Shown one piece after another: positions 25,190 to 37,700 of a DNA stretch of 64,000 nucleotides (position 1 is its first letter; each line of letters starts with the position of its first letter). Both the position numbers and the translations under genes were made by a program. The notes under the pieces are model-generated. The model was not told the DNA's origin. It ran no database searches and saw nothing but the letters and a program-made list of their open reading frames with translations. The stretch covers positions 39,439,501-39,503,500 of the forward strand of contig NC_091966.1 of assembly GCF_036711975.1 (NCBI RefSeq), read 5' to 3'. Source of the stretch: Onthophagus taurus. Lineage: Eukaryota; Arthropoda; Insecta; Coleoptera; Scarabaeidae.

Positions 25190-26360
25190 CAATTTTTATT
25201 CGTGATGATTAAATCAATTTGAGAAACTTCGCCAAACCCAAGGAATATCATAATCTGGCCAATAAAAATCATAATGGGGCTTGAACCATTGCTATAACCA
25301 AAAGCATTTATCAACCATCTGGCAAATATCTTCAGACCACATAATGGAGCAAGCACTGATCTTTCAACGAGCATCAAGACAGACACTGAGAACATCGACT
25401 TAGTATCACCACGTGAAATTCACACCAACTTGACTCCTACGATGGCTCCTAGATATAATCCCATTACAGGCAAAATATTCAAACATGTACCAAATTGCTG
25501 GAAAGTATCAGAAATCATCATCCTGCAGTAACCTAATGGTATAAAGTCGTGTATCATTGCTTCCTATCATGTCGAAAGTATTTAAAAAGCTTCTGTTGAA
25601 AAGATTAAAACCACTTATAATTGGAAGCCCAACACTGCTGAGGTTCGCAAAATTACAGATCAAATCGAGTAGATCCTAGAAAACAAGCAACACTGTTCAA
25701 GTTGGATTTTCCATGATATAGCTTAGGTTTTTAATAACGTTCGGCACCAAGTATTACTTCACAAGTTAAATAACGAGCTACCAGCTCAATATCTACAACT
25801 CTTGAAATCTTACCTAACTGGACGATTTTTTAAATTTTTTTTAAAATAAAAGGATTGCGTTTTGACACTACTTGCTTTACGTGCGATTTGTCCAAACAGG
25901 ATGACGTAACCATAGCAACTATTCGCTGATGATACGGCAATACTTGCTACTGGATTAATGATACAAGAAGCAGCTGATAAACTGCAGAAACCTAGTGACA
26001 TAGTCTAGCAGTGAGCAACAAAATGGAAAATAAAACTCAATGAGCTGAAATCTTTTATTGGCTCCTGGGATGACATCAAGATGTCCACTCAAAACAATCT
26101 AATTGTGTAAAATCAGACTTACTGGGTGTATGGTAATCAATTGGGAGGACCCGTAAGTGATACCAACGTCAAGACTATGACCAGAAGTGCTAAAATAAGG
26201 TGATGAAAATTGTGGATTTACATAAAATGCTTTATTACTTGGAAATTTCCTATCTACTTACTAAAAACCTTGGAATTGGCGCATAGCATGATTACTCGTA
26301 TTAGCGTGTAAAACCTTGGCTGTGAATGGACAAAGCATTGTAATTGTAAACTAGCATAAG
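25190..26360 (+). pseudogene. Decayed Jockey-like LINE ORF2
   Basis: The plus strand, in shifting frames, shows EIHTNLTPTMAPRYNPITGK near 25420, LLHKLNNELPAQYLQLLKSY near 25762, and LFADDTAILATG near 25920 (motif C, xADD). This is the order expected for a Jockey-clade reverse transcriptase. Many stops and frameshifts make it non-functional. Motif B and the end of the RT are poorly preserved. Confidence 0.8.
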
Positions 26361-26394
26361 AATTATTAACTGAAAAATGATGGTAGGTCTAGTT

Positions 26395-27633
26395 TAGTGG
26401 TGGAACGGATATCCGGCCTATTCGGCTTTGGCCGGATATTAAAAATCTATATTTAGCCATTCACAGGAATTAGTGTCTTTTAGGTGTTAGACACTGCAGA
26501 TAATAATCAAGTTCAACCCCAATAGAACTTTTTTCTTTGAATACAACTTTATTTATATCAGCAACCTCATTGTAACAATCTCAATACGACATATAAAATC
26601 TCTTGTTGCAGATTCGTCTAGTTTTCTTCTCTTCGCTTGTCATTCATCACATTCATTACTAACATAACTGTCGCTGTTATCACTTTCGATTATTAATTAA
26701 AGTATCCACTTTTTAATGCAAAAAGCCGTTTTGAAAAATCACTTTCAGTTCTTGAGAAATAAATTTTTGAAATAATCGACAATTTTTTTTGAATTTTCGC
26801 CGATTAAGTTTTAAAAATTCGTATAAAAGTCAGTTCTTGGAATATGAGTATGAAAATTTCCCAAAGTATCAATAAGAGTGTCCTCTTTCCAATGAACCAA
26901 CAGGTTTTGAGAAATAACTTTTAGTTTTTGAGCAAACAATATTTGAACTTTTGATAAAATTTTCGATGTTGCAATTTTCATCGATAATTTTCAAAATTCG
27001 CTATAAAATTAACAACTGGAAGGATCCTTGTGAAAATATCACCAATTATTAATTAAAGTATCCTCTTTTTAATGCAGAAAGCCGTTTTGAAAAATCACTT
27101 TCAGTTCTTGAGAAATAAATTTTTGAAATGATCGACAATTTTTTCGAACTTTGCAATTTTCGCCGATTAAGTTTTAAAAATTCGTATAAAATCCAGTTCT
27201 TGGTATATGATTATGAAAATTTTCCAAAGTATTAATAAAAGTGTCTTCTTTCCAATAAACAAACCCGTTTTGAAAAATAACTTTTAGTTTTTGAGAAAAC
27301 AATATTTGAACTTTTGATAAAATTTTCGATGTTGCAATTTTCAAAATTCGCTATAAAATTCATTTCTTGAAGGATTCTGGAAATATCGTCAATTATTAAT
27401 TAAAGTATCCTCTTTCTAGAGTTGCTTTGTTAGTTAAATCAGCATCAAAAAAGTTCAGTTTGTGTCTTAGATCCAAATAAGTTGACATATCTTATCAGCT
27501 TTCTTATTAATTTCATTTTTATTCAAATATCGCAATAATGTGGCAATATAGGATATCACTTCAAAAATGCACCAGAAATTCGGCAGAATCGGTTATCCGG
27601 CTTTTCGCAAAATCACTATCCATTCCATCACCA
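26395..27633. mobile_element. Non-autonomous hAT-type element with internal satellite
   Basis: The left end 'tagtggtggaacggatatcc' and the inverted right end '...tccattccatcacca' are imperfect TIRs. The flanking 8-bp direct repeat gtctagtt at 26387-26394 and 27634-27641 is exact, the hallmark of hAT insertion. Inside, about two units of a ~355-bp repeat (marker 'ttattaattaaagtatcc' at 26690, 27047 and 27395) are built from two ~178-bp halves. In reverse complement these align with the 183-bp satellite (tctcaaaaac...agttat.tctcaaaacgg...gaaaagaag). There is no transposase. Confidence 0.85.
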
Positions 27634-27769
27634 GTCTAGTTAATGAATTGTTTCCACACTATATTGTTACCACCATAACATAGATAACACCATATCATCA
27701 CCTGAGAATTATTTTGAACCATGTCCAAAACACAATCATCTGCTAATTTTTAAATCCAAATTACTGCTT

Positions 27770-28060
27770 TGTACAATATGTTGGCCGACTTCGAAGACGT
27801 CGGCCGCCCCAAGTATCGCGAACAATATTTATGGCTGGACATAAGAAATAATCTCGGCCCGCTTCGAAGACTACTTAGAGATACTTGGAGCATAAATATT
27901 GTTCATGATACTTGGGTTATAAGGATTGGGATTGGGATATAAGAAATAATCTCGTGATACTTGAGGCGGAGATTATTTATTATAACCAACTATAAATCCA
28001 ACCGAACCCAAGTATCACAAACAATACTTAGTTGTTACACTACTTAATACTTATATTGTT
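27770..28060. repeat. Dispersed repeat with internal inverted 'caagtat' modules
   Basis: Modules with 'cttcgaagac', 'aagtatc.cgaacaatattta' and 'ataatctcg' recur in direct and inverted form here and again at 28745-28850. This suggests a fragmented foldback element, part of which was split or copied. There is no coding frame. Confidence 0.5.
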
Positions 28061-28121
28061 AGTTCAATATAAATATACAATAACCTAGCGCTGTGTAACA
28101 AATAAAACTAGTGTTAGTTCC

Positions 28122-28456
28122 AAGGACAGTAGAATCTAACAGAACTGCTACATCCATTGTTGTTTTGTAGCCCACTACGGGTTGGTTTCCAGCACTCTAC
28201 GTCACACTATTTGCCACGCCCAGTTAACTGTCAATAAGTTCTATGCGTTTGCTGTGTGTTTTTAGAGGTTATATGATAGACATATGTCAATACAAGATTT
28301 ACTTTTAAAGTTAACTACGTCTACGATATAACCTCTAAAAATACACAGCAAACGTATAGAACACAATGACAGCTAATTGGGCGTGGCAAATGGTGTGACG
28401 TAGTGTGCGTTATCACAATAATGGATGTAGCAGTCCTGTTAAATTCTACTGTCCTT
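28122..28456. mobile_element. Foldback MITE, 335 bp, 11-bp flanking direct repeat
   Basis: The left arm begins 'aaggacagtagaat' and the right arm ends with its inverted copy 'aaattctactgtcctt'. Inverted similarity continues for about 150 bp, including 'tttgccacgccca' and 'cagcaaacg', leaving a short loop near 28290. The 11-bp word gtgttagttcc flanks both sides (28111-28121, 28457-28467). Long TIRs with a 9-11 bp duplication fit Mutator-like or foldback elements. It has inserted into a copy of the ctagttctagg satellite monomer, which continues on both sides. Confidence 0.8.
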
Positions 28457-28466
28457 GTGTTAGTTC

Positions 28467-28565
28467 CAGTTTTTGTTCAATACAAATATAAAATAACCTG
28501 GCACTGACACCAAATTATCACTAACACTAGAACTAGAACTAACATTAGACCTAAAACTAGAAATA
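28467..28565. repeat. Right half of a hairpin satellite monomer interrupted by a MITE
   Basis: 'aacactagaactagaactaac' followed by 'attagacctaaaactagaaat' matches one arm of the RPAP2-intron monomer. The other part lies left of the foldback MITE, at about 28060-28121. Confidence 0.65.
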
Positions 28566-28852
28566 TTGCTGTTTTGATTTTCTTTTATAATCATGTGTGT
28601 TAACGAATGTATAAACGATAGTCGTACTTTAACAATGGAAGATTTTATTTACGTTTTCCAGTTTCTACCGATTTCGGCGTATTAATGCCATTCTCAGGAA
28701 ACCACGTTATACGATTTTATGTTTTTTTATCATACTATTTCAATCAATATTTATGCTTCAAGTATCTCCAAGTAGTCTTCGAAGTTGGCCGAGATTATTT
28801 TTGATATCCAGCTATAAGTATTGTTCGTGATACTTGGAATAATGCCTTTATA

Positions 28853-29035
28853 CAGGGTGGTCCATTTAACGTGAGACAAGCGATTATCTCGAAAACGGTT
28901 CATTTTACATAAAAATGAACCAAATGAAAGTTGTTCTGTGCGAAGGGGGAAACCATATGACGATAACATTTTTGACCTTGACGTTATTTTCAAGGTTATA
29001 TGAAGGTCACTACCAATTTTTTAAATGACACCCTA
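28853..29035. mobile_element. Short CAGGGTG MITE (~182 bp)
   Basis: The left end 'cagggtggtccatttaacg' and the right end 'ttaaatgacaccct' are imperfect inverted repeats next to TA (28851-28852 and 29035 onward). Ends and target resemble the elements at 7314 and 59264. There is no coding frame. Confidence 0.6.
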
Positions 29036-30000
29036 TATATTTTATTGTAAAATCTCAATCTGTGGATAAAAGTAAAGTAATTCAAAAAAAAAATAAAAAT
29101 AAGTTAGAAAATATCTGTTGTGCGGATAATAAACTAATAAAACATCTTTAAATACTTTACTTCGAATACATTCTAATACCTTTTGTAGTTGTGTTTCATT
29201 AAACTTTTAACCTTTTTCATCTTGATTCTCATTAAATGAACTTCTTTCGAAATCACTTCCACTTCTTTATAACGGATACATTCTTGTGTTTATTTTAATA
29301 TAAATTTATACATTAAATTCAAAATAAAAATAAAATTAAATATTAACCTAGAAACTCCACCGGAATAAATAATTAAACTCAATTTTTCGCCACTTAAATT
29401 CTAATTATTATTAAAAGCGTTGAAGTGCGAAGGATAATTCAACCGTTGCACTTTCACGGAGACTTTTTGCTTCAATGCACACACCGCAGTTTGCTATTTT
29501 ACGTTGTGTTTCAAAAGATAACAAAAAAAATTTAAATAAAAAGTTATACGACACTCGTTCAAAATGTTGCTAGTAATAATTTAATTTTATTAAGATTAGT
29601 TTTTTGACTTTTACTTCAAATTCGCTGTGTATAAGAACTGTGCAGTAATCTTATGCAAGAATGATTTCGCCATAAGTCAATGGGAGTTCCGGTGACTCAT
29701 CACCGCAGTTTGATGTATCAACGACCTAATTTTCATTTTTGAAATGAAAAAATTAAAATCGTTTAATACTTTTTTTTAATTAATTTGATTTCATGAATAG
29801 TTTTTGGCACGCGTCGATTTATTTATTTTGTTTTCTCGATAATTGATTCAGACAACAATAGCTGTCGATTCGTAACATTAATAAAACTCACAAACCTCCG
29901 TCACGCCAATTCAAGTAGCAATTACCTTTCCATTGTATTTTAATTAAAATCAAAATATTCTCAAGTGATTATTTCATTACATGAAAATTCACTTTAAGCA
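29036..30000. other. Unique AT-rich stretch with no recognised feature
   Basis: No frames, repeats or element ends were recognised. It lies just downstream (minus-strand sense) of a candidate untranslated exon at 30012. Confidence 0.35.
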
Positions 30001-30011
30001 CGTGTACTCAC

Positions 30012-30071
30012 CTGTTTTTAGACACGTTTTCTTTAAATCGTTCTTCGATTACCTATTTATTGTTTCCTTTT
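30012..30071 (-). other. Candidate untranslated exon (60 nt), possibly of DOR
   Basis: On the minus strand a T-rich tract ending ttgttacag (acceptor) opens at 30071 and aacag|GTGAGT (donor) closes at 30012, a textbook exon boundary pair 60 nt apart. The exon holds stops in all frames, so it would be untranslated. Orientation and position allow it to be an upstream exon of DOR, but no sequence link proves this. Confidence 0.3.
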
Positions 30072-30799
30072 CTGTAACAAAAAAAAATGTAAATTAGAAG
30101 TTTTAGTTTAGTGTGGGTTTGAAATAATCTCAACAATCTACTACTGTGTTTGTTGTTTGCTTGGCGAGACACGATAAGAACCGGTAAAAAGGGAACAGAG
30201 AAAGAGACACATTTCCAGTTTCTATACCTCAACAACTACACACAGAAAGAGATTTTACCGTTTTAATGCGCCTAGAAACAATTGTATAGCAGCTCGATTG
30301 TGTAAGCAGTCACTACAATTACGACAAAAAAATTTATACTTAAAAGAAACTTTATAGGTGGATTAAAAAGTGAATTAAATAACGATTAAATTTACTAAAA
30401 CTGCTTATTTATAATTAGATAAAAAATGACGAGGATCTAACAATCGTAATATTAAACGAGTATTGTGCAATGTGCTACAATTGAAAAAAATTACATGATT
30501 ATAGTGCGGATTTGTCCTATATTTCTCGATGCATTCTGCTGGTTTTAAGTTTTAATTTCTACGTAATTATGGTCAATTTGTTTGTTCCACTTTTGGAGGC
30601 GATTTCGCCGTTGGAAATTAGTCTCAATTTCATGAGTCATTTCAACAAAAAACAAGCTTCAGATTGGGGGCTACATTTCTTATCATAAGTAACTAACTGA
30701 TTGAAATGCGAACAAACATTTATAAATATTTTTATAATTATTACGCAATATAATGTTGTTGTGTTTTATAGATTTGCGGAAAAAAAAGAAGAGGATGTT

Positions 30800-31560
30800 C
30801 TGTATTAATCAATAAACTTTGTAAAATTATACTGTCACTTCCTGGAGAATTAACATAAACGTTTCAAAAACACAATTTTTAATACCATTCCATAGGATAA
30901 CAGATAATTCTCCAGCAGTATACATCAGACAGACGCAAATCAGTCCTTCAGCGAACATCAAAAACCTGGGTATAATCTTTGACAGCAAAGTGAAGTTCCA
31001 CATACACACAAAAAAGGCTAAAATGAAAGCAATCATCAGAGAAAAGGTGTTTAGAATGTTAACCTACAAGAAAGAAGTCATTAACATCAAATATTTATAA
31101 GACTATTTGTAGACCAATTTTAGATTATGCAAGCCTATTGACCTATGATAGCAAGCGATGCACACTAAGGAGTTTGGAAGTTGGCGAAAGAACAAGTCTC
31201 CGAGCAGTAACGAAAATGAGACACCCGAACAATCCATTGCACAACATCACAAATACAACGCTATATGAAAAAACCGACATAAAACCTTTGAAGGAGCGAC
31301 TTCTAATTTTACCAAACAAATCTAAGAGCAAGATGGCTGAAGAAATGTCACCCCTATTTATACAATCAGAATTCGACACTATTTACAAAAGGATTGTGAC
31401 AGGATAACAATATGTGGCTGATAAAATTTTAATTATTGAGATGGGGCGGAAGGACTTTGGTCGATAGCCCTTTTTAGACTTAATATAGAACGTACATTAT
31501 GTTGTTGTTTATGTTATATATTGCTTTTAATTATCTAAAATAAATCCATTGTCTCTTATA
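30800..31560 (+). pseudogene. 3' end of a Jockey-like LINE
   Basis: Plus-strand frames contain NIKNLGIIFDSKVKFHIH near 30955 and, in a clear frame to 31407, LRAVTKMRHPNNPLHNI and LYEKTDIKPLKERL. This is the C-terminal part of LINE ORF2 after the RT (.kyLGv.ld..l.w..Hi, then r.i..aPwyvrN..lh..l-type). It ends with a stop at 31405-31407, a short 3' UTR and an AATAAA-like signal near 31540. It is 5'-truncated, the usual state of a LINE copy. Confidence 0.75.
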
Positions 31561-31819
31561 CTGTCACACCATCAATTCCAATAACAATCCACCCGATCAT
31601 AGAATAATAATAACAAATAGCGTTGATTCGTTAAAATGCTAGATAAAGGCATAAAACAACAACACATTACACTTAAAGTCTGGAACTTCACCAGCGTAAT
31701 TCAACCTTTTTTCCAATTTGAAAGCTGAGTAACAATTGTAACTTTTTTCTTGTAGCTCAGAATTTTGCTTCTATAGTTCAAAACTTTTTCTGGCAATGTA
31801 GAGTTTGCCTACAAATAAT

Positions 31820-34050
31820 TTCAGACGTGAAATATGGGCGAGGGAGTAAATAAGAAAACCAAGTCTTCAGCGAGAACCAAAAGAAACATAGAAAAGGAAC
31901 ATAAAGAAAAATTGGTACGTAAAACAGGGATGACAATGAAAAGCGCAATATCAAAGATAGGAAGATAATCTGATATGCATACACCCACCGACATTGTCAG
32001 ATAAGGAATAGCAACCCAAGAACCGAGTGGGAGAAAATATAAAAGTGAATGACAAAAAGAGATCTGGAACTGAAACCTGTCAAATGTCATGAAGTACAGA
32101 TAATAATATAATATAGATCCAACACCATTGTAGGCTGACTTGGAACACGTGTATGTACTGAGAAACCAGCTGAAATAGCGCTGAAAGATCTAACAAGGCT
32201 GCACCCGAATAGAAGGGAAATAACCTTTCCCTTGCTTGAGGTTGTAGACAAGATCGCTGTATTTTGTCTAAATGCGGGGTGTTTTTAAAAGAAGACAAGA
32301 ATCCTATAATCTTGAAGAATACGACAATTTTTCATAACCTATAGCAGGCTCACGGTAGACTATAAGGTTCAATAACCACAAAGTCACATCTATACCCGGC
32401 ATCCTTTATTTGGCACTAGTTAAAGTAGCGCAAATAAACGAACAGGAAGTCATGCTGTTATATCTGAGGTTTTAATGATAGCAGAACTATTCAGGGATTC
32501 CCACTACACCTAGAGTGATTGCCAGTGGGGGAAGACAGAATGTACTGACAGTTATGGTCAATCTTAATATGATTTTGACATCATTTCTACTACTATATGA
32601 TGAAAAAGAAATAAAAACAGCTATGGACGAAAACATATCCAATTTTAGAAGAAGTTATCAGAGAAATTGCGAATTTTGTGATCAATGCCAGAGGAAACGA
32701 CATTTGGTTAGAAGATTAAGATGGTTACACAAAAAATTATCCCCTGCTAAATTATAGATGTGCTAATAATTACAAGACAAAAAGTTTGAGACAAAAGGGG
32801 AAAATGATAGAGAATTTCGTAACGACACATCTAGTATTTTACCCTTGAGAGAAACTCTACAAACTAGTGATGAAGAAAACTAGACCACCAGAACTTTTTC
32901 CACGTTGAGAAAGGAGTGCGACACCTGCATGAAGGGCTGGAAGAAGACAGTAACTACATTACTGGACTCCCTATTTCTCAATAATGACACACAGAATTAA
33001 TTATCACAACAACGGCTACTAAGAGAAAGGGTAAAAGAAAGAAGCAGGCAAAGCAGGAACTGACACTATTCTTGACAAGGTTATACAATGCTTATCTGGA
33101 GCAGGGCAGATTTCCTAAAATATATAAAGAAGCTTGCAACATGGTAACGTCAAACACTTTTCCATGATGTCATCATTTTTTAGTAAGGTAAGTTCCGGTT
33201 TAGTAAGGAATCAGATCATAAATATATCATGACAGCATTTATCGACATTTCAGGGGACAACTTTGCAAACTTTTGATGGCCGGTTCTCTTTGAGAATCCA
33301 AAAGACATATCAGTCCCTGGAAACCACTTCAAAGCACGCGATCTTGAAAGGGTACTTGATGCAAAAGACATCAGTAAGACGTTAACAGAGAAATGCGTAC
33401 GAGGATCAGTTTGTGGGCCGATGCTTTTGAGATGTAATGATGGAGAGCCTTTTGGTGTTACTTGACAAGAATGAAAATGATTCTGGTGGAAGCAAATAAC
33501 ATGATACAGATAGAAAACTGGACAAGTAAAGCAATGGAGTACTGTAATGGTACAAAACGACCACAGCTAAAGAAAAAACCACATTTCTGATGACAAAATG
33601 TAATTTCGTAAGAGATCCGATAATCAAAATATGTAGACGAAACTAATATAAAAACAAAAAGGACGATGAAATATTCGAGGATAAATAGGTGACAGAATTA
33701 TCTACACAGGTCACGTGACATATGTGTGCAGCTTGGCCACGGCAACCACCAGAAGCGCTCTTTGTTGCCACAGGAACACTACCGATGGATTTACAAGTAC
33801 GCACGAGATCAGCTCAGTCTTGGATAAAAAAGCAGAAAATGTATCAAGGGAACGTGCTCTTAGAAAGACAACCCAAAGGTCTCAGAGAAATTAATACAGT
33901 ACAAAACTGGATACCTGCAGGATAGATGGCTAATCTCTGGTAAAGTAAGGAGGACTTTCAACATACCTACGAATGAAAGGGAAAGATAGGAGATGAGGAT
34001 CACATTCACGAGACACTGTATAACGGATCATATCCTGTATATTAAAATTA
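31820..34050 (+). pseudogene. Decayed R1-clade-like LINE
   Basis: Broken plus-strand frames show LYNAYLEQGRFPKIY near 33090 (RT start), FIDISGDNFANF near 33240 (motif A region, with the usual 'aFDN' disturbed), EKCVRGSVCGPML near 33390 (motif B, GcPQGSvcGP-like), and EALFVATGTLPMDL near 33752 (post-RT R1-type 'l.v.aG..Pidl'). The upstream part from 31820 is too decayed to name. There are many stops and at least several frameshifts. R1-type elements often target rDNA, but this copy is elsewhere and dead. Confidence 0.65.
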
Positions 34051-34059
34051 AAAAATTGT

Positions 34060-34690
34060 AATTTCAAACGTATTCTGGTATCTTACAGCATTCCAGCATA
34101 GTTTCATGCATTTTATTGCAGTTTAAATGTGGGATAATTTAATTTCTTGCGTTTTTTAGGTTGTCCAAAATTATTGCAGACATTTTCTTGTAATTTAAAG
34201 CTTTGCCAGTATAGTTTTTTGCAGTTTAAAGTTTTGCCAATATAGTCCTAAACATTTTCTTGCTTTTCCCTAATATAATTTTAAACAGTTTGTCCAAAAT
34301 AATTGAAGATACTTTCTTGTGGCTTAAAGTTTAATTATCTCTAATTAATACAACTACAAACATTTTTTGGTAGTCTAAACTAAGACTGCTTTAATTTCAG
34401 AGAGTATCATGCAGATTTGAGTTTAGCCAGAACAATTCCAGAAATTTTCTTGCATTTTTGAGTTTGCCAAACGTAATTACAGACATTTCCTTGCAGTTTA
34501 AAGTTTGCCAAGTTAAATTCTATGTAGTACCGTGCATTTTTAAGTTTGACATGAATAATTCCAAACTTTTTTTGCAGCTTAGAGTTTTATCAATATAGGT
34601 TCAGTCATTTTCTGGCAGTTTACACTTTTACCATTATAATTTTAGGTAATTTCCTCCAAAATTATTATTATTTTGTACAAATAACGAAAC
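34060..34690. repeat. Diverged minisatellite, ~60-bp unit
   Basis: Variants of 'cattttcttgcagtttaaag' followed by 'tttgccaatatagtt' recur about ten times with variable spacing, near 60 bp. The units are quite diverged, so this is an old array. There is no coding frame. Confidence 0.65.
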
Positions 34691-37200
34691 ATGTCAATTT
34701 CAGTTAATCATAATGTACTTTACTTGTTTATTTCCTGATTTATCTTTGAGTTATGACGTAATCGACGTAAAATTAAGCACATTACAACAAAAAAATGTAA
34801 AATTATGCAAAATTGATGAAAGACAACAAAATTTATGTTTTAGGAACATATTCAACATTAAAACTAATAAATTATTTATGTCATTTTAATGTTTATGTTG
34901 GATAATTTCGTCGCGCAGTTATAATGACCCTGCCAAAACCATATCAAATGGTATTCATTTGGCAAGAACATTTGAATTGAATCGGTGCTTGCGGTTTTGA
35001 ACAGATTAACAATTAAAATCGTAATCTTCCGTTTGGAACGTCTTAGGAATTTATAAATTAACAGTTAAGAAAACAACCTAATTAATCGTCTAACCAAAAA
35101 TAAATCCCAAAAATAATAAGTAAAAAGTTTTCCACATAGATGTTTTTGACGTTGTGACGAACAAAGACGATTTTGACCTAAATACCTTGACATACACACA
35201 CACATAGTGGCGGCCAGTGCACCTGTATTAGTTTACAACGGTAAGGAAAGCGTAAAACAATCCAGACTGCGGTCTAAAATAATTATAAAAAAATACAAAA
35301 AAGAAAGAAAAATAAACCAACCGGTGGGGTTACAATTTCTAACTGACCTAGAAATTGAGGACTTTGTTGTTTTATCGGTGCGATGAAACAAAGTAACAAT
35401 AAACTATTATTTAGATAAAGTGTGATTTTTGATGAAATCGAGTATTTTGTTAAAAATGATGATAGGGCAATAATGAAATAGATAGATGACGGGATTTATC
35501 TCGTTTCGAATAATAACGGAGATTATTGCGTCATTTCGTTGTAATACATACGTCGTAGTTTTCCTTTTTCAAATACATAAAATATTTACTACAAAATGAA
35601 AATAACACGTAAAAATAATTCTTTGTTAGTCACTCCTTTATGATTCTAAGTTAATTTCAAATATATTTATAATTATCAACATAATTATAACTTATAACAT
35701 AACCAGGTTGGGCTCAAGTTAATATTAATTGGTGGTTTTGTATTAATGATAAAATTAATTAATTCATTATTATAAGATTAAAAGAAAATAGAAACTAACT
35801 TTCGCAAAGTAAATATTAATAACTCACCTATTCATAAAAAAAAATCTAATTCAAAAAAATCTTATCCAACTTTTTTCTTTTTTGGTGCACTTATGACGTA
35901 TTACACTAAATGTTTTTATCTTTCCTGTTGTAACTTGTATGACGATCGCGAAACTAATGAGTCAAATAACCGACGAACAACGTTGGTATAACGCCTGTCA
36001 AATACAACGAATCTGCGTGATGCGATTTAAACAAAGGAGGAAGTAATTTTGACGGATTTAGCGCCCGCCACGTGCGACGCTCAATTTCCTTTTTGGCAAC
36101 GAACGAGAAATAAGGACGAGATAATTTTTTATTTCGCAACCTAGGACGAATTCAATAACGTTAATAAACAAAGACATTAATAAACAAATTATCATTTAAA
36201 ACCTTCATTAATAAATAACCTTTCAACGACGATTAAGAGATGATTAAGTTTTATTCTGCAAAATTGAAAGTCTCATTTAAAAAAAAAAATTCCATCCGTT
36301 TTATAAAGAGTAATAAAATGTTAAAGTCGTTTCTTGACCTTTCGTAACCTCGCCATTATCTTAGCTAAATTTACCGCAACGTCTTCGCATCTCCTTACTA
36401 CTTGCTACGCACAGAAAACGTCTTTCCGTTTCAAATTAAAAAAGGTGAAATTTTATGAGGTGTTAATAAAAAAATTCGCACGTATTCGCACGTCTTATAA
36501 GTTTTTAATAACGGTTTTTGAGTTTAGACACGTGCGCAAAAAAATAATACATTAAATTTCGTGACGTCACAAAGAGAAATATATCAATAAAAACTTATAT
36601 ATATTATTTATTTCCTTTATAAATCATAAATTGTTTTTATTAAAACTGTTTCATTTTCAAATTGAGCTTATTTTTAAACAAAATTTTTAGGTACCGGATG
36701 TGATAACCGTTATTCAACACTTATAAATCAATTCAAATTCAAAGAGAGTTCAATTTTCAAATAAATTTTAAATAAAAAGAAATAAACAAAGAAAAGAAAA
36801 TGCAAGAACACTTGTCCGTGTGTATTATTTCAGTGAGTGGCAAGGTTAATTTTATAAATAAACTTTCGCGGCGTTAGTTTTAACTTTTTGGCAGAAAAAC
36901 GAAAAGTTTGGCACTCAAAGCTACGTGCGTATTTAATATTTATAAACAATTCTCGGTATTTCTAGGAATGTTTTTGGAGAGGAGTACAAATAGATAGATA
37001 GCGAGTGAGTGAGTGATATTGACCTTCGGAGTATTTTTCAAATTATTCTTTAATACAGGATTTTTATGTTTTTTTAGATACAGTAAAAGATTTATCAATT
37101 ATTCTGGAAATTAGGGCAGATTATATCTACCATACTATTTAATTCTTAACAAACTCGCCACCTGTAAATGATTTTGATTTTATTGGGGATTAAATGGTAC
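34691..37200. other. Mostly unique sequence; possible regulatory or untranslated exon region near 35.83-36.14 kb
   Basis: No protein domain was recognised. On the minus strand a GC-raised block at about 35940-36140 leads into a consensus donor (tatgaatag|GTGAGT at 35829-35830). This is similar to the candidates at 24.4 and 30.0 kb and may be an alternative first exon of DOR. The 61-codon frame inside it (36139-35954) has no known relative that I can name. The remaining sequence is AT-rich and featureless. Confidence 0.3.
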
Positions 37201-37229
37201 ACAATCAACTTTGTAATGATATTACCCCA

Positions 37230-37700
37230 ACACTACGTTTACATTCCCTTAGATTTGACGATTACAGTACAAGACAGGCAGAAGAACAAGCTAACTTTAG
37301 AGCAGGGAGATCCACCATTGACCATATCATACATTAACTCAAATCATAGAAAAGAAAATAGCTAGATTAGAAAGCGCATTACTAAGATGGATAAGAAACT
37401 GACAAACAAAACTATGTACTACAAAAAAGGTCAAAGAGAAACCTACTCTCTAAGAATCAATTAGGGATCGTAGAAACGTTTATAATATGATCGTAGCCAA
37501 CTTGAAAGAAACTTAATAAAAACAACTTTCTTCCTAAAGGATAGATATTGGAGACATTGGAGGATTAAATTAAATACCCAGAAGATATAAGTAGCAGGTT
37601 TCAACAAAAAACAACGAAGAAAAACTTCCTGAATATCCCAAAGCAGATAAGAATGAAGATAAAAAAGAACGACAAACAAGCTTTTACTGCGCCCTAAGAG
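37230..37700 (+). pseudogene. LINE reverse transcriptase fragments
   Basis: A plus-strand frame reads EEQANFRAGRSTIDH near 37283 (RT motif E.QagFR.grSTiDhi). A second block near 37545, in other frames, gives WRIKLNTQK and a basic K/R-rich tail, similar to the post-palm 'W.lklN..Kt...f..kk' segment. The middle of the RT between them is deleted. Dead fragments. Confidence 0.65.
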
